Positions 8,861-19,633 of a DNA stretch of 46,702 nucleotides are shown piece after piece. Location of the stretch: the NCBI GenBank assembly GCA_030691545.1, contig JAUYEE010000129.1:1-46702 (forward strand), given 5' to 3'. The DNA comes from a bacterium. Its GTDB lineage: Bacteria > Auribacterota > JABMQX01. The notes under the pieces are model-generated. The model was not told where the DNA came from. It saw only the letters and a list, made by a program, of their open reading frames with translations, and did not search any database. Position numbers and translations under genes: made by a program. The first letter of the stretch is position 1. Every line of letters starts with the position of its first letter.

Positions 8861-9508
8861 TCAGGCTTCGGCAACGTCGGCGCCCGCCGCCCCAGACAGC
8901 GACGACAGCGCCTCCGCCGGTAACCTCCGCAGTTTCGCCGCCAGCTTCTTGACGGCGGCGTGCTTACGAGAAGCCACCGTGCCGGGCGAGCAACCGACCA
9001 GACGAGCGATTTCTTCGTAACTCATCTCTTCATAAAAACTCAGCGTAAAGACCTGCCGCTGCTTGAGAGGCAACGACACGATAGCTTCCTGAAGCCGTTG
9101 CTCTGCGTCCTTTCGACTTAGCGCCGCCACCGGGCTATCGCTTCCATCCACCAGCACCGCGTCTAAGCTTACCCGACCGTCCTCCCGGCTCTCTTCAATG
9201 GAAACAGTGGCTGGCAAACTCTTCAGCTTGCGAAAGTGCATTCGGCACATGTTGACGGCAATTTTGTAAACCCAGGATGAGAAGCGGTAATCCGGGTTGT
9301 ACGTATGCTTTTTCCGGAAGACCGCCAGGAACGTGTCCTGAGCGATCTCTTCGGCTGTCGCGAAATGCGCCACCTGCCGGTACACGAAATTCGTAATCTT
9401 TGGGGCGTACCGATTCACCAGTTCGTCGAACGCGGATTCCGAACCATTCACAAATGCCACCATCAATTGCTCGTCGGAGCTTGGCCTGATTTCCGCCTCA
9501 TTGCCCAT
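8861..9508 (-). CDS. RNA polymerase sigma-70 factor, ECF subfamily
   Basis: Region 2 is clear (SAFDELVNRYAPKITNFV, ATAEEIAQDTFLAVF, FSSWVYKIAVNMCRMHFRK) and region 4 follows (LPLKQRQVFTLSFYEEMSY, EEIARLVGCSPGTVASRKH), with a short linker and no region 3. 215 residues from ATG 9508, which has AGGG nine bases upstream; a GTG at 9526 would add six residues but has no ribosome binding site. The zinc-finger anti-sigma factor and an exported protein follow in the same direction, so this is a sigma/anti-sigma unit, probably self-regulated. The regulon cannot be read from this window. Confidence 0.93.
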   Translation of the reverse strand: MGNEAEIRPSSDEQLMVAFVNGSESAFDELVNRYAPKITNFVYRQVAHFATAEEIAQDTFLAVFRKKHTYNPDYRFSSWVYKIAVNMCRMHFRKLKSLPATVSIEESREDGRVSLDAVLVDGSDSPVAALSRKDAEQRLQEAIVSLPLKQRQVFTLSFYEEMSYEEIARLVGCSPGTVASRKHAAVKKLAAKLRRLPAEALSSLSGAAGADVAEA

Positions 9509-9866
9509 AAGCTGCGCCCTGTCCACACGTTAATATGCAAGCCGCTGAACAACTCTTCATTTTTCTTTGCAACGTCCTTGCGCCGAAACGGGTTAGACCA
9601 GGGACAAAACTCACCCGCGTTGTGCTTCGTATGTCGCGCTAACACAATACGAAAAAAACTTTCCTTCCATCCCCTTACCTTCTGCCATCTTATACCGAAT
9701 CTCCGCGCGACCGCGAATTTTTCCTTGCCACGCTTTTGGTCTGCTCATACACTCGCCGCGAAAGGCGCAGGAGAGAACAAGGAGTGTTAATAACCTGTGA
9801 ATAGCTTGTTTGTTCGCCCGCGCCTGTCCGCGTGGAGCCTCGCTGGGGGGGACACCACGTTTCGGT

Positions 9867-9902
9867 CGCGGAGGGGGTGTGTATCCATTCACCCCCTCCG
9901 CG
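9867..9902. other. Perfect 13-bp inverted repeat (hairpin) upstream of dnaA
   Basis: CGCGGAGGGGGTG at 9867-9879 is exactly complementary to CACCCCCTCCGCG at 9890-9902, with a 10-base loop TGTATCCATT. There is no T-run on either side, so a simple intrinsic terminator is unlikely; an operator, an origin structure or an RNA leader hairpin are alternatives. Confidence 0.8.
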
Positions 9903-10069
9903 GCCACACATAGTCTCGTTGGTGTTGTTACAACTCCTTGAGCTGGCGCTTCTTACAAGGCCTGCTGGCAGATGGCGTCGTCGCTGCCTGGGAGTTGTTT
10001 CCTTCCAGCCCGTTTGCACGGCACCGCCCGTGTGGTTACTCCGCCAACAAAAACACCTTATGACATGGC

Positions 10070-10078
10070 TGTGGATAA
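10070..10078 (-). promoter_or_regulatory. Perfect DnaA box (TTATCCACA) in dnaA leader
   Basis: The top strand reads TGTGGATAA, the complement of the consensus DnaA box TTATCCACA. It lies 26 bases before the TTG start of dnaA, a position consistent with autoregulation by DnaA or with an origin element. This also argues against the in-frame ATG at 10065, which would put the box inside the gene. Confidence 0.75.
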
Positions 10079-10103
10079 CTTTCCCTTCAGAAAGGAGCGC
10101 GCA

Positions 10104-11462
10104 TTGAATCCGCCGGGGGTGTGGGACGCTATTATTTCGGCCATTCGCGGCCAGATGCAGGAGGATACTTTTCATCGCTGGTTCGGCTCCTGTACCGTTC
10201 GCCACGAGTCTCCGGAAGAGCTGGTGATTGAGGCGCCAAGCATCTTCTACAAGAACTGGATTCTGGAGCACTACGGGCAGTTCATCCAGAGTACCTATGA
10301 GAAGCACGCGTCCCCTGGGGCAAAATTCCGCATTGTGATTGCCGGGGATGCGGAGTCGCCCGGCGCCGCCTCGGACAACGGTGCGGAGCGCAAGCGCCGT
10401 ATCCGTCGTCAACAGCCCGTTCCCCCTTCGAACAATGGGTGCAGGCTCAACCCGAAGTACACCTTCGAGAACTTCATCGAAGGGTCGTGTAACCGCTACG
10501 CCCGGGCCACGTGCCTCGCTGCGGCGGAGTCGCCGGGGAGCGCCTACAACCCCATCTTCGTTTACGGAGGCGTTGGATTGGGCAAGACCCACCTGATGCA
10601 GGCCGTGGGGCATTTCATGCTTTCGGCGCCAAACGGCGTCCGGATTCACTACGTCTCGAGCGAGAGCTTCACCAACCATCTCATTCACAGCCTGCAAACG
10701 CGCCACATGGACGAGTTTCGGCGAAGTTACCGCGACGCGAACGCCCTGCTCATTGACGACATCCAGTTTCTTTCTGGGAAGGAGCGGACGCAGGAAGAGT
10801 TCTTCCACACGTTCAACACCCTGTTTGACCTCCGCAGCCAGATCATTATCTCCTCCGACCGCCCGCCGAGTGAGCTCGCCGACATGGAGGCGCGGCTGGT
10901 TTCACGATTCCAGTCGGGCGTTGTCGTGGACCTCCAGGTACCGGACCTCGAAACGCGAACCGCCATCCTACTCACCCACGCGAGGAACCTCCAGATTCAA
11001 CTGTCGGAGGAAGTTGCTTTCTTCATCGCAGAGAAGGCCCGCTTTAACATCCGGGAACTTGAGGGCGCCCTGCTACGCGTCGGCGCGTACTCTTCCTTGA
11101 TGAAGCACCCCGCCACCGTCGCAACCGCTCAATATGCGCTGAAGGACTTCCTCCTGCGGGAGGCGTCTCACAGAACAAGCCTTGAGGCAATCCAGAAGAA
11201 GGTTGCCGACTGCTTCGACATCCGCATTGCGGACATGCAGAGTCGCCGGCGGCCCAAAATGATCGCTTTCCCACGGCAGGTCGCCATGTATCTCTGCCGG
11301 GAACTCACGGATCACTCCCTTCACGAAATCGGCGAGGCTTTCGGGGGGCGCAATCACGCCACTGTCATTCACGCGCACCGTCTCGTGGCAGAGAAGCTCA
11401 ATTCGGACAGCAAGCTGCGGCTCATCGTCACGCGACTCAGGGAGGAGCTGTCTCGCCCTTGA
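10104..11462 (+). CDS. dnaA: Chromosomal replication initiator DnaA
   Basis: AAA+ initiator that binds DnaA boxes and melts oriC. 452 residues: domain I (VWDAIISAIRGQMQEDTFHRWF), a short linker, domain III with NPKYTFENFIEGSCNRYA, Walker A GGVGLGKTHLMQA, Walker B LLIDDIQFLSGKERTQ, and domain IV ending in the DnaA signature GEAFGGRNHATVIHA. I chose TTG 10104 because AAAGGAG (10091-10097) sits six bases upstream and the protein then starts four residues before the conserved W, as in most DnaA proteins. ATG 10065 is in frame but lacks a binding site. It is followed by the candidate origin and dnaN. Confidence 0.96.
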   Translation: MNPPGVWDAIISAIRGQMQEDTFHRWFGSCTVRHESPEELVIEAPSIFYKNWILEHYGQFIQSTYEKHASPGAKFRIVIAGDAESPGAASDNGAERKRRIRRQQPVPPSNNGCRLNPKYTFENFIEGSCNRYARATCLAAAESPGSAYNPIFVYGGVGLGKTHLMQAVGHFMLSAPNGVRIHYVSSESFTNHLIHSLQTRHMDEFRRSYRDANALLIDDIQFLSGKERTQEEFFHTFNTLFDLRSQIIISSDRPPSELADMEARLVSRFQSGVVVDLQVPDLETRTAILLTHARNLQIQLSEEVAFFIAEKARFNIRELEGALLRVGAYSSLMKHPATVATAQYALKDFLLREASHRTSLEAIQKKVADCFDIRIADMQSRRRPKMIAFPRQVAMYLCRELTDHSLHEIGEAFGGRNHATVIHAHRLVAEKLNSDSKLRLIVTRLREELSRP

Positions 11463-11776
11463 CGGCGGCTGCACTGGTGCTTTTGAGTCATCGGGGGAGC
11501 TGCACATAGATTTCTGCTGCTGCCGTTACACACGCGCCCGCAGGCCGGTTCCTGTGAAAAAAGGTTTAACTCCTTCTTCACATTATGTTATCATTTTGTG
11601 AATAGCTGATGGCGGCTCTCCAGAGCCTCCCCGCTTCACATAGTGTTAACGTGCTATGCACACGGCAATCTTGCTTAAGACAGCACGGACTGAACATGTT
11701 CACACGCTCTACGACTTCTACTTATGCTTTCTGACAAACAAAAACCGTAGTATTCCTTATGACAAGAGAGGTCCCC
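11463..11776. other. Candidate replication origin (oriC), dnaA-dnaN intergenic region
   Basis: A 314-bp gap that is visibly richer in A and T than its neighbours, between dnaA and dnaN, a classical origin position. DnaA-box-like 9-mers with one mismatch to TTATNCACA: TTCTTCACA at 11574-11582, CTATTCACA (complement of 11597-11605) and CTATGCACA at 11654-11662. A 16-mer at 11577-11592 (TTCACATTATGTTATC) recurs at 11635-11650 with three differences. Also holds the dnaN promoter. Assigned by context and motif clustering; not proven. Confidence 0.6.
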
Positions 11777-12883
11777 ATGAACTTCACTGCCCAGAAGGCT
11801 GACCTGGTAAGCGCCCTTCAGAAAACACATGCAATTGTCGCATCCAAAAGCACGCTGTCTATTCTAGCGAATGTGCTGATCGAGACAAATGAAGGAAAGT
11901 TGGTTTTTACAACCACGAACCTCCAGGTGGGTATTCGGTGTGAGTCGCCTGCCAATATCACGGCGCCTGGGGCTACGACCCTCCCAGCTCGTTTTCTTTT
12001 TGCCATCGTGCGAGAGCTGCCTTTGGGAGACGTGCTGGTTGAGGTTAATGATGAGAATGTCGCCAGCATTCGCTCCGGCGAAGCCTTTTTCCGGTTGTTA
12101 GGCATTTCAAAAGAGGAATTTCCCAAGGTCGCGGAGTTCGAGGGCAAACCGCTGTTTTCGATGCCGCAGAAAAGTCTAAAGGAAATGCTCCGGAAAACTT
12201 CGTTCGCGGTTTCGCGGGAGGACCCGAGGCATTTTCTTACTGGCATGTATTTCTCGATCAGCGAAGGACGGCTTCTTCTGGTTGGGACGGATGGACGGCG
12301 ACTCTCGAGAATTTCCCATGAGATAGCCACCGAGGAGGGATACACAGGTAACTTCATCGTCCCCATAAAAGCAATCGAGGAACTCGAGAAGATGATTGGC
12401 GAGGACGGAGATGTGCACGTGTACCTGTCGGGGAATCAGGCCGGATTTCGCCTGGGGACAGACCTGCTCGTCTCGCTCTTGATTGATGCAAGGTTTCCAG
12501 ATTATGAGGGGGTTATTCCGAAAACAGGTGCAGTGACCGCGAGTCTCAACCGGGAAGAATTCGCTGCGACTGTCCGCCAGGCGGCGCTGGTGACGAGCGA
12601 GCAGTCAAGTTCTGTGAAGCTCAACTTCACTTCAAACGAACTGGTAATCAGCGCTCACTCCCCGGAGGTTGGGGAAGCGAGGGTTGTCATGCCCGCGAAG
12701 TTCAGCGGGGAACCGCTCGCTATTGGGTTTAACCCGACCTGCCTTCGGGACGTTCTCAACTGTATGGATGAAGAAGAGATAACGCTCCAGCTTACGGATT
12801 CCGTAAGCCCTGGGGTCGTTAGCGGCGAAGGAAGCTTCCTGCATCTAATCATGCCAATGCGGCTGCCGGAGGGGGAGATTTAG
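11777..12883 (+). CDS. dnaN: DNA polymerase III beta subunit (sliding clamp)
   Basis: Ring-shaped processivity clamp that tethers DNA polymerase III to DNA. 368 residues in three repeated clamp domains, normal length: MNFTAQKADLVSALQKT at the start, SILANVLIE, DGRRLSRISHE near the second domain, and the C-terminal LHLIMPMRLPE that closes the third domain and partner-binding pocket. ATG 11777 is used because AGAGAGG precedes it by seven bases; an in-frame codon at 11759 adds six unconserved residues. It is followed 25 bases later by the DUF721 gene and gyrB, in the usual origin order, probably as an operon. Confidence 0.96.
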   Translation: MNFTAQKADLVSALQKTHAIVASKSTLSILANVLIETNEGKLVFTTTNLQVGIRCESPANITAPGATTLPARFLFAIVRELPLGDVLVEVNDENVASIRSGEAFFRLLGISKEEFPKVAEFEGKPLFSMPQKSLKEMLRKTSFAVSREDPRHFLTGMYFSISEGRLLLVGTDGRRLSRISHEIATEEGYTGNFIVPIKAIEELEKMIGEDGDVHVYLSGNQAGFRLGTDLLVSLLIDARFPDYEGVIPKTGAVTASLNREEFAATVRQAALVTSEQSSSVKLNFTSNELVISAHSPEVGEARVVMPAKFSGEPLAIGFNPTCLRDVLNCMDEEEITLQLTDSVSPGVVSGEGSFLHLIMPMRLPEGEI

Positions 12884-12908
12884 GTTTTTACAGGAGTCCG
12901 GAGGAAGT

Positions 12909-15669
<2,761 letters not shown>

Positions 15670-15838
15670 CAGCCGGGGGGGCTAACGGAATCTCTCGACG
15701 TGGTTCCTTACGGGCATTGGCTCGGTTCCGTGCCGCCGCGGCCGAGGAAAAGCACCATGAAGGCATAAGGGGAAACGCTTGCCATCTCGGCGTCATCTGG
15801 AAGGTGAGCTGCCCGGATGGGGGGGGGCGTCGGCAGGC

Positions 15839-16327
15839 TCAGCGGATCGCGCTGTGGGGACGGTACGTGACGGACAGGACGATGTACTTCACCTTCGGGG
15901 TTGCGGCAATATCCACGAGAATCTCCCCATCGCTTCGCAGGAAAGCATCCGGCCCCTTCTCCTCGAGCACCCAGGGGATAACGACATCCGGCGTGGAAGT
16001 CGCGTATTGTTCCCCAGGGAACACAAGGTTGAATTCGATGACGTTCTCGCCGTCGAAGTGTGATTGAAGAACTCGGCCTGTCGGGCTGGCGATTTCCGGC
16101 GCGGCCGCAACGCGAAAGCCCTGCAGAAGATTCTCGACGCTGAACTGGAGGTTGCCCGGGGCGTACATGAAGACCTTAAGGCGAAAACGAGGCGAGGAGT
16201 TCTGGTACGTCATCAGCGGTTGCGCCTCCGACACAGGGATGAGCCGTCGGCTCGCCCCGCCCTTGGGCTGGCAGCCTCCGAAGACAGTCGCAGCGAGGAG
16301 AATAAGAGCGAAAAAAGTCTTGCGCAC
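15839..16327 (-). CDS. Putative lipoprotein of unknown function
   Basis: 162 residues starting from GTG 16327 with AGGAA ten bases upstream. The N-terminus MRKTFFALILLAATVFGGC is a lipoprotein signal with a VFGG/C lipobox; the mature part begins CQPKGG. The rest is strand-rich (SPRFRLKVFMYAPGNLQF, VKYIVLSVTYRP) and holds no family signature I recognise. It is convergent with gyrB, and a run of nine G (15819-15827 on the top strand) lies just beyond its stop codon. Not expected to be essential; function unknown. Confidence 0.65.
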   Translation of the reverse strand: MRKTFFALILLAATVFGGCQPKGGASRRLIPVSEAQPLMTYQNSSPRFRLKVFMYAPGNLQFSVENLLQGFRVAAAPEIASPTGRVLQSHFDGENVIEFNLVFPGEQYATSTPDVVIPWVLEEKGPDAFLRSDGEILVDIAATPKVKYIVLSVTYRPHSAIR

Positions 16328-16689
16328 TGTGCGTGTTCCTGGTATCCTTTCGTCTGCTCGTACGGGCCTGCTCGTCGAGGATTAGTCTAACGGTTCACGC
16401 AAACTCGGTCAAGGGATAAGCCAGCACCTCCGGTAACGCGCCGGGGCGGACTCGGCGGCAGACTCAAAACCCGGCGCCGGGCGTCAAGAGCGTTCCGCTT
16501 AGTACACCCGTTCGTAAATACGGTAGCGTATCGAACCGTATGGGACCGTCCTTTTGACAGGATAACAGGATGCTCAGGATGCTCAGGATGCTGCAAAACA
16601 GCATTAGGCAAATCCGGATAATCCTGTAATCCTGTCGAAAAAACACGTCACCGAATTTATGAATCAGAGCACTCAGTCAGGAGAAAGAT
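16328..16689. repeat. Intergenic region with inverted CAGGAT-type repeat
   Basis: No gene seen. GACAGGATAACAGGAT (16556-16571) and its near-perfect reverse complement ATCCTGTAATCCTGTC (16621-16636) face each other across about 50 bases; the left arm continues with the tandem 9-mer GCTCAGGAT (16572-16589). This kind of short-period facing repeat occurs, with different words, in at least four other gaps of the window. Confidence 0.7.
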
Positions 16690-17247
16690 GTGCAGCGTTC
16701 CCAGCTTCTAATGAAACGGCGAAGTCTCCGCGGGATCAAGAAGCCGACGTTCCCGAAGGGGTACGCCCTGCGAACCTACCAGGAAGGGGACGACGCACAC
16801 TGGGCGCGCATCATCTCTAAGGCCTTCCGCACGCAGTGCCCTCCAAGCGTCTTCTGGCGGGAGATCGCCGACCAGAAGCTTTTCCGCCCTGAGAGAGTTT
16901 TCTTCCTTCTCCACGAGGGCAAGCCCGTCGGCACCGCCACCGCCTGGGCCAAGCCCGAGTTCGGCTCGCGGGCTGGCTATGTCCACATGGTGGCGCTTGT
17001 CCCCGAACACACCGGCAAGCGGCTGGGGAAAAAGCTCACTACGGCGGTCCTATGGTATTTCACCGAACAGGGATTCACCTCCGCTTTCCTCCACACTGAC
17101 GACCACCGTCTCCCTGCCATAAGAATCTACCTGGAGTTGGAGTTCGAACCGGTCGTCGAAGGCGAGGACGACCAAAAGCGCTGGGTCGAGGTCTTCCGCG
17201 ACCTGAAAAGGCCCGAGCTTGCCCACCGATACTGTGGTGAGGAGTAG
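16690..17247 (+). CDS. GNAT family N-acetyltransferase
   Basis: Acetyl-CoA-dependent acyltransferase of the GNAT fold. 185 residues; after an N-terminal basic stretch (MKRRSLRGIKKP) the core begins at YALRTYQEGDDAHWARI. The acetyl-CoA-binding motif A is GYVHMVALVPEHTGKRLGKK (x-x-H-T-G-K-R-L-G), and motif B is FLHTDDHRLPAIRIYLELEF with the usual A-I-R-x-Y. The start is a GTG at 16690 with AGGAGA about five bases before. The arrangement recalls small MshD-like acetyltransferases. Substrate cannot be inferred; it has no operon partners. Confidence 0.87.
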   Translation: MQRSQLLMKRRSLRGIKKPTFPKGYALRTYQEGDDAHWARIISKAFRTQCPPSVFWREIADQKLFRPERVFFLLHEGKPVGTATAWAKPEFGSRAGYVHMVALVPEHTGKRLGKKLTTAVLWYFTEQGFTSAFLHTDDHRLPAIRIYLELEFEPVVEGEDDQKRWVEVFRDLKRPELAHRYCGEE

Positions 17248-17394
17248 AAGCAAGACTGCTCTGCCCGCTCGCGGCCCCCACCCGGAGCACGGCAACTTCT
17301 GCGCGCGGGGTGCGCCAACGTCGCTGCTGGAGCTCGCCGATAAAGCAACTTATCGGGTCATTCCCCCAGGGCCTAACCCGGTCGCCGTGCGCTG

Positions 17395-19104
17395 TCACTG
17401 ACTTTCACAGACGCGGTAGAAGCGCTGAGAGACTTCGGAGGGGGATGGCGTTGTGCCGGAGGCCGGGCCATCCGTCCAGCACGTCTCGCCATAGCCCGCC
17501 GAAGGGACAGCATCAGCCGCGACGTTCCAGTTCACAAGGTCATCGCTGTACTCCACTCGATACGCCCTCCCCTCCAGGCTCGGCCAGGTGATTGTGGTCT
17601 CGCCCGGATTGGGAGTCGTCCGAACAGACAAGACGCCCCGGCGGGCGCAGATGATGTAGCTGCCGTAAGGAGTGGCGTGGGTAGATGCCTCCGCGTAGGC
17701 GACGGTGGCGTTCAACCCCGTCCCCCATAGGGACGGCGCAACCTCGTCCAAGAAAGGATGTGTCGCTATCTGGTGGGTCGTGACACCGTCCCAGTAGAAG
17801 ACGGCTGCTTCACGCGAAAGCGGGTAGGCTTGCCACGCGACGGTCCCATCGTAAAGCGATGGGTTGGTGTCATCGTAGTCGTTGTCGGTGACCAGGGTAG
17901 TCTGACCGGACAGGATGTCGAACAGAAAGATTTCAGCGTCGTGACCGTCGGAGGCGTGATAGGCGATTTTGTTTCCAAATAGCGACGGCGCCTCGCCGGG
18001 GCCGACGACGACGGGGGGCGGCAGCGGCCCGGGGTCTCCGGGCGGCGGCAGGGGGAGGTACACGATACTGCCGCCGGAGCACCAGGCCAGAGCGGCTTCG
18101 TAGAGAGACGGTCCGGTGTCTTCCAGCTCGTTATCGGTAACCCGTATGACGCTGGTTCCGTCCCAGAATTCTATCTCCCAGTCGTCGCTCGAGGCGTTCT
18201 CAGCACTCCGCACCTGCCACGCGATGCCTCGCTGATGGAGCGAGGGGAAGGCACGCCAAGACGCGTGGTCCCAGGTGATGCGCGCGAGGCCCTGGCCGTC
18301 GAGGCGGAAGATTTCGGTGTAGGTGTACCGAGGCTGTACCGGGCCCGCGTCGGGCGGCCAACTGTCGCTGAGGGTGAAAGCAATTGCCGAGCCGAACAGG
18401 GACGTGGAGCCGACGGATCCCCAAGGCCAATCGGGCGGGACCGGGTCTATGGGGGTGAGGTAGGATATTGCGCTGCGGTCCCAGAAGGCGAGAGCCTCGC
18501 CGGACTCCGGGGAGTCCGCGGCCCAGGATACCCCACCGGAGGCCGCTGAAGCGCCGCCATCGTTCCGGAGCGCGGGGTACCGGGGTTGATCGGGGAGGAG
18601 ATAGGATAGTGAGGTGAAGTGCCAGCCGGGCGCCGAGGGTTCCCCGCGGCCGGGGAAGACAAGCCGCCGGGGATCCTCCGGGTCCACAATGCCTGCGACG
18701 GTTGTGTCAGGGGTGGCAATAACCTTTGCTGTCGAGCCGCTCGACGCTTTCAGGAAGGCCGGTCGAAACCGGAGCTGGTCCCCGCGTGTTGTGTACACAA
18801 TCGGGTGCGCCAGGGTTTTTCCCGCGGAAAGGCCGTAAGCGCACTCGCGCAAGACGAAGCCGTCGGGAGTCGGCTCCCAATGGGGATTCGAGGGCTGGAA
18901 GTTGCCCTGTGCATCCCTGTAACAGATACCCGATCCTTTTTCGATCACGCGACTTTCGAGGTTCTGAGTCTCTTCGGTCCCGTCGTCTCTGCGCACCTTG
19001 ACCTCCTCCTGAACAGACCACACGCTCGTGTTGTAATCCCTGCGGTCAACGAGTTCGACGCTTGAGGAATCGGCGGCAGGTGCGAGGGCGGGAGCTTGGC
19101 TCAT
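17395..19104 (-). CDS. Secreted beta-propeller-like protein, out of frame with its signal peptide
   Basis: 569 residues from ATG 19104, without any signal peptide of its own. The middle contains TolB-like repeats (PSLFGNKIAYHASDG, AEIFLFDILSGQTTLVTDN, NPSLYDGTVAWQAYP, PSLYEAALAWCSGGS), suggesting a beta-propeller. The C-terminus RAYRVEYSDDLVNWN...FYRVCE is a small strand-rich module common in exported proteins of Verrucomicrobia-like genomes. The ATG has no ribosome binding site; a convincing start and signal peptide lie upstream in a different frame at 19232, separated by a run of nine G. One extra G would join the two into a protein of about 612 residues. See the separate entry. Function unknown. 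Confidence 0.7.
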   Translation of the reverse strand: MSQAPALAPAADSSSVELVDRRDYNTSVWSVQEEVKVRRDDGTEETQNLESRVIEKGSGICYRDAQGNFQPSNPHWEPTPDGFVLRECAYGLSAGKTLAHPIVYTTRGDQLRFRPAFLKASSGSTAKVIATPDTTVAGIVDPEDPRRLVFPGRGEPSAPGWHFTSLSYLLPDQPRYPALRNDGGASAASGGVSWAADSPESGEALAFWDRSAISYLTPIDPVPPDWPWGSVGSTSLFGSAIAFTLSDSWPPDAGPVQPRYTYTEIFRLDGQGLARITWDHASWRAFPSLHQRGIAWQVRSAENASSDDWEIEFWDGTSVIRVTDNELEDTGPSLYEAALAWCSGGSIVYLPLPPPGDPGPLPPPVVVGPGEAPSLFGNKIAYHASDGHDAEIFLFDILSGQTTLVTDNDYDDTNPSLYDGTVAWQAYPLSREAAVFYWDGVTTHQIATHPFLDEVAPSLWGTGLNATVAYAEASTHATPYGSYIICARRGVLSVRTTPNPGETTITWPSLEGRAYRVEYSDDLVNWNVAADAVPSAGYGETCWTDGPASGTTPSPSEVSQRFYRVCESQ

Positions 19105-19232
19105 GGCTTCATTCGGCTCAGTGGCCGTAAGTTGCTCCCCCCCCCAGGAACTTGCAGAAGAAGGAGCGTGCTTGCGGCGAGAAGGATGGAAACAGACGTA
19201 CCCCTTGCTTGGAGAGCGTTTTTGCTTTTCAT
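19101..19232 (-). CDS. Signal-peptide fragment of the 17395-19104 gene (frameshifted)
   Basis: A 43-residue frame from ATG 19232 with a strong AGGAGGGG (19240-19247) seven bases upstream. It encodes a basic start then a hydrophobic core (SVSILLAASTLLLL) and runs into a poly-G tract (C9 on the top strand, 19137-19145). It stops at a TGA that overlaps the ATG of the next frame. With ten G instead of nine the sequence reads VPGGGEQLTATEPNEAMSQ straight into the long frame. Either a phase-variable slip tract, a real frameshift, or a sequencing error. Confidence 0.75.
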   Translation of the reverse strand: MKSKNALQARGTSVSILLAASTLLLLQVPGGGSNLRPLSRMKP

Positions 19233-19633
19233 GGCTTTACCCCTCCTGTAGTTGGCGCCTCAAAAAGCTGTCACCACGTTATTTACGTGTGATGTTTCTT
19301 TACCACCGCCCGCGCGAGCTGTCAAGATGTTTTTTTCAGAAATCCCAAGGCCTCACTTCCCGGTGAACTCACCGCAGAGAGCGCGGAGGACACAGAAGAG
19401 GAATTTCCGATTTCCGATTGCGGATTTTGGGGAAAGGCGTCTCTCTTTTGCCGCCGAGTGGCTCAGTGGAAGGGGGCATAATCAGTGACGGTTCAAATCT
19501 TTTGACAATGGGGCAAGCGTCTGTTAACTTAGTTATCCACAGAGGAATCGCGGGGCGAGACCAAGCACCTCTCGTGGCAGGAGCGGTCTTTTTCTTTTAC
19601 GTGAAAGGCAATCATCAGGAGCAAAACGAACTT
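19233..19633. promoter_or_regulatory. Intergenic region upstream of glyS with a perfect DnaA box
   Basis: No gene seen. Holds an ACCGCAGAGAGCGC-type short repeat (about 19369-19400), and a perfect DnaA box TTATCCACA at 19533-19541, about 93 bases before the glyS start. The piece 19450-19500 looks superficially tRNA-like but does not fold. No T-box motif was recognised upstream of glyS. Confidence 0.55.

Larger units (their letters stand above)
9509..10103. promoter_or_regulatory. Divergent control region between sigma factor and dnaA
   Basis: A stretch of about 590 bases without a convincing gene. It contains an AT-rich patch around 9640-9700, a near-consensus DnaA box (TGTGAATAG, 9796-9804), a perfect 13-bp inverted repeat at 9867-9902, and a perfect DnaA box at 10070-10078. 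It must contain the leftward sigma-factor promoter and the rightward dnaA promoter, and may form part of the origin. Confidence 0.6.

Noticed and set aside
15819..15827. G9 run just beyond the lipoprotein stop as a second phase-variation switch.
   Set aside because: It lies outside any reading frame I can support, so slippage would change no protein.
19450..19505. tRNA-like stretch (GTGGCTCAGTGG then GGTTCAAATC).
   Set aside because: D-loop and T-loop words are present but there is no anticodon arm, the T stem does not pair and the whole is too short. At best a remnant.
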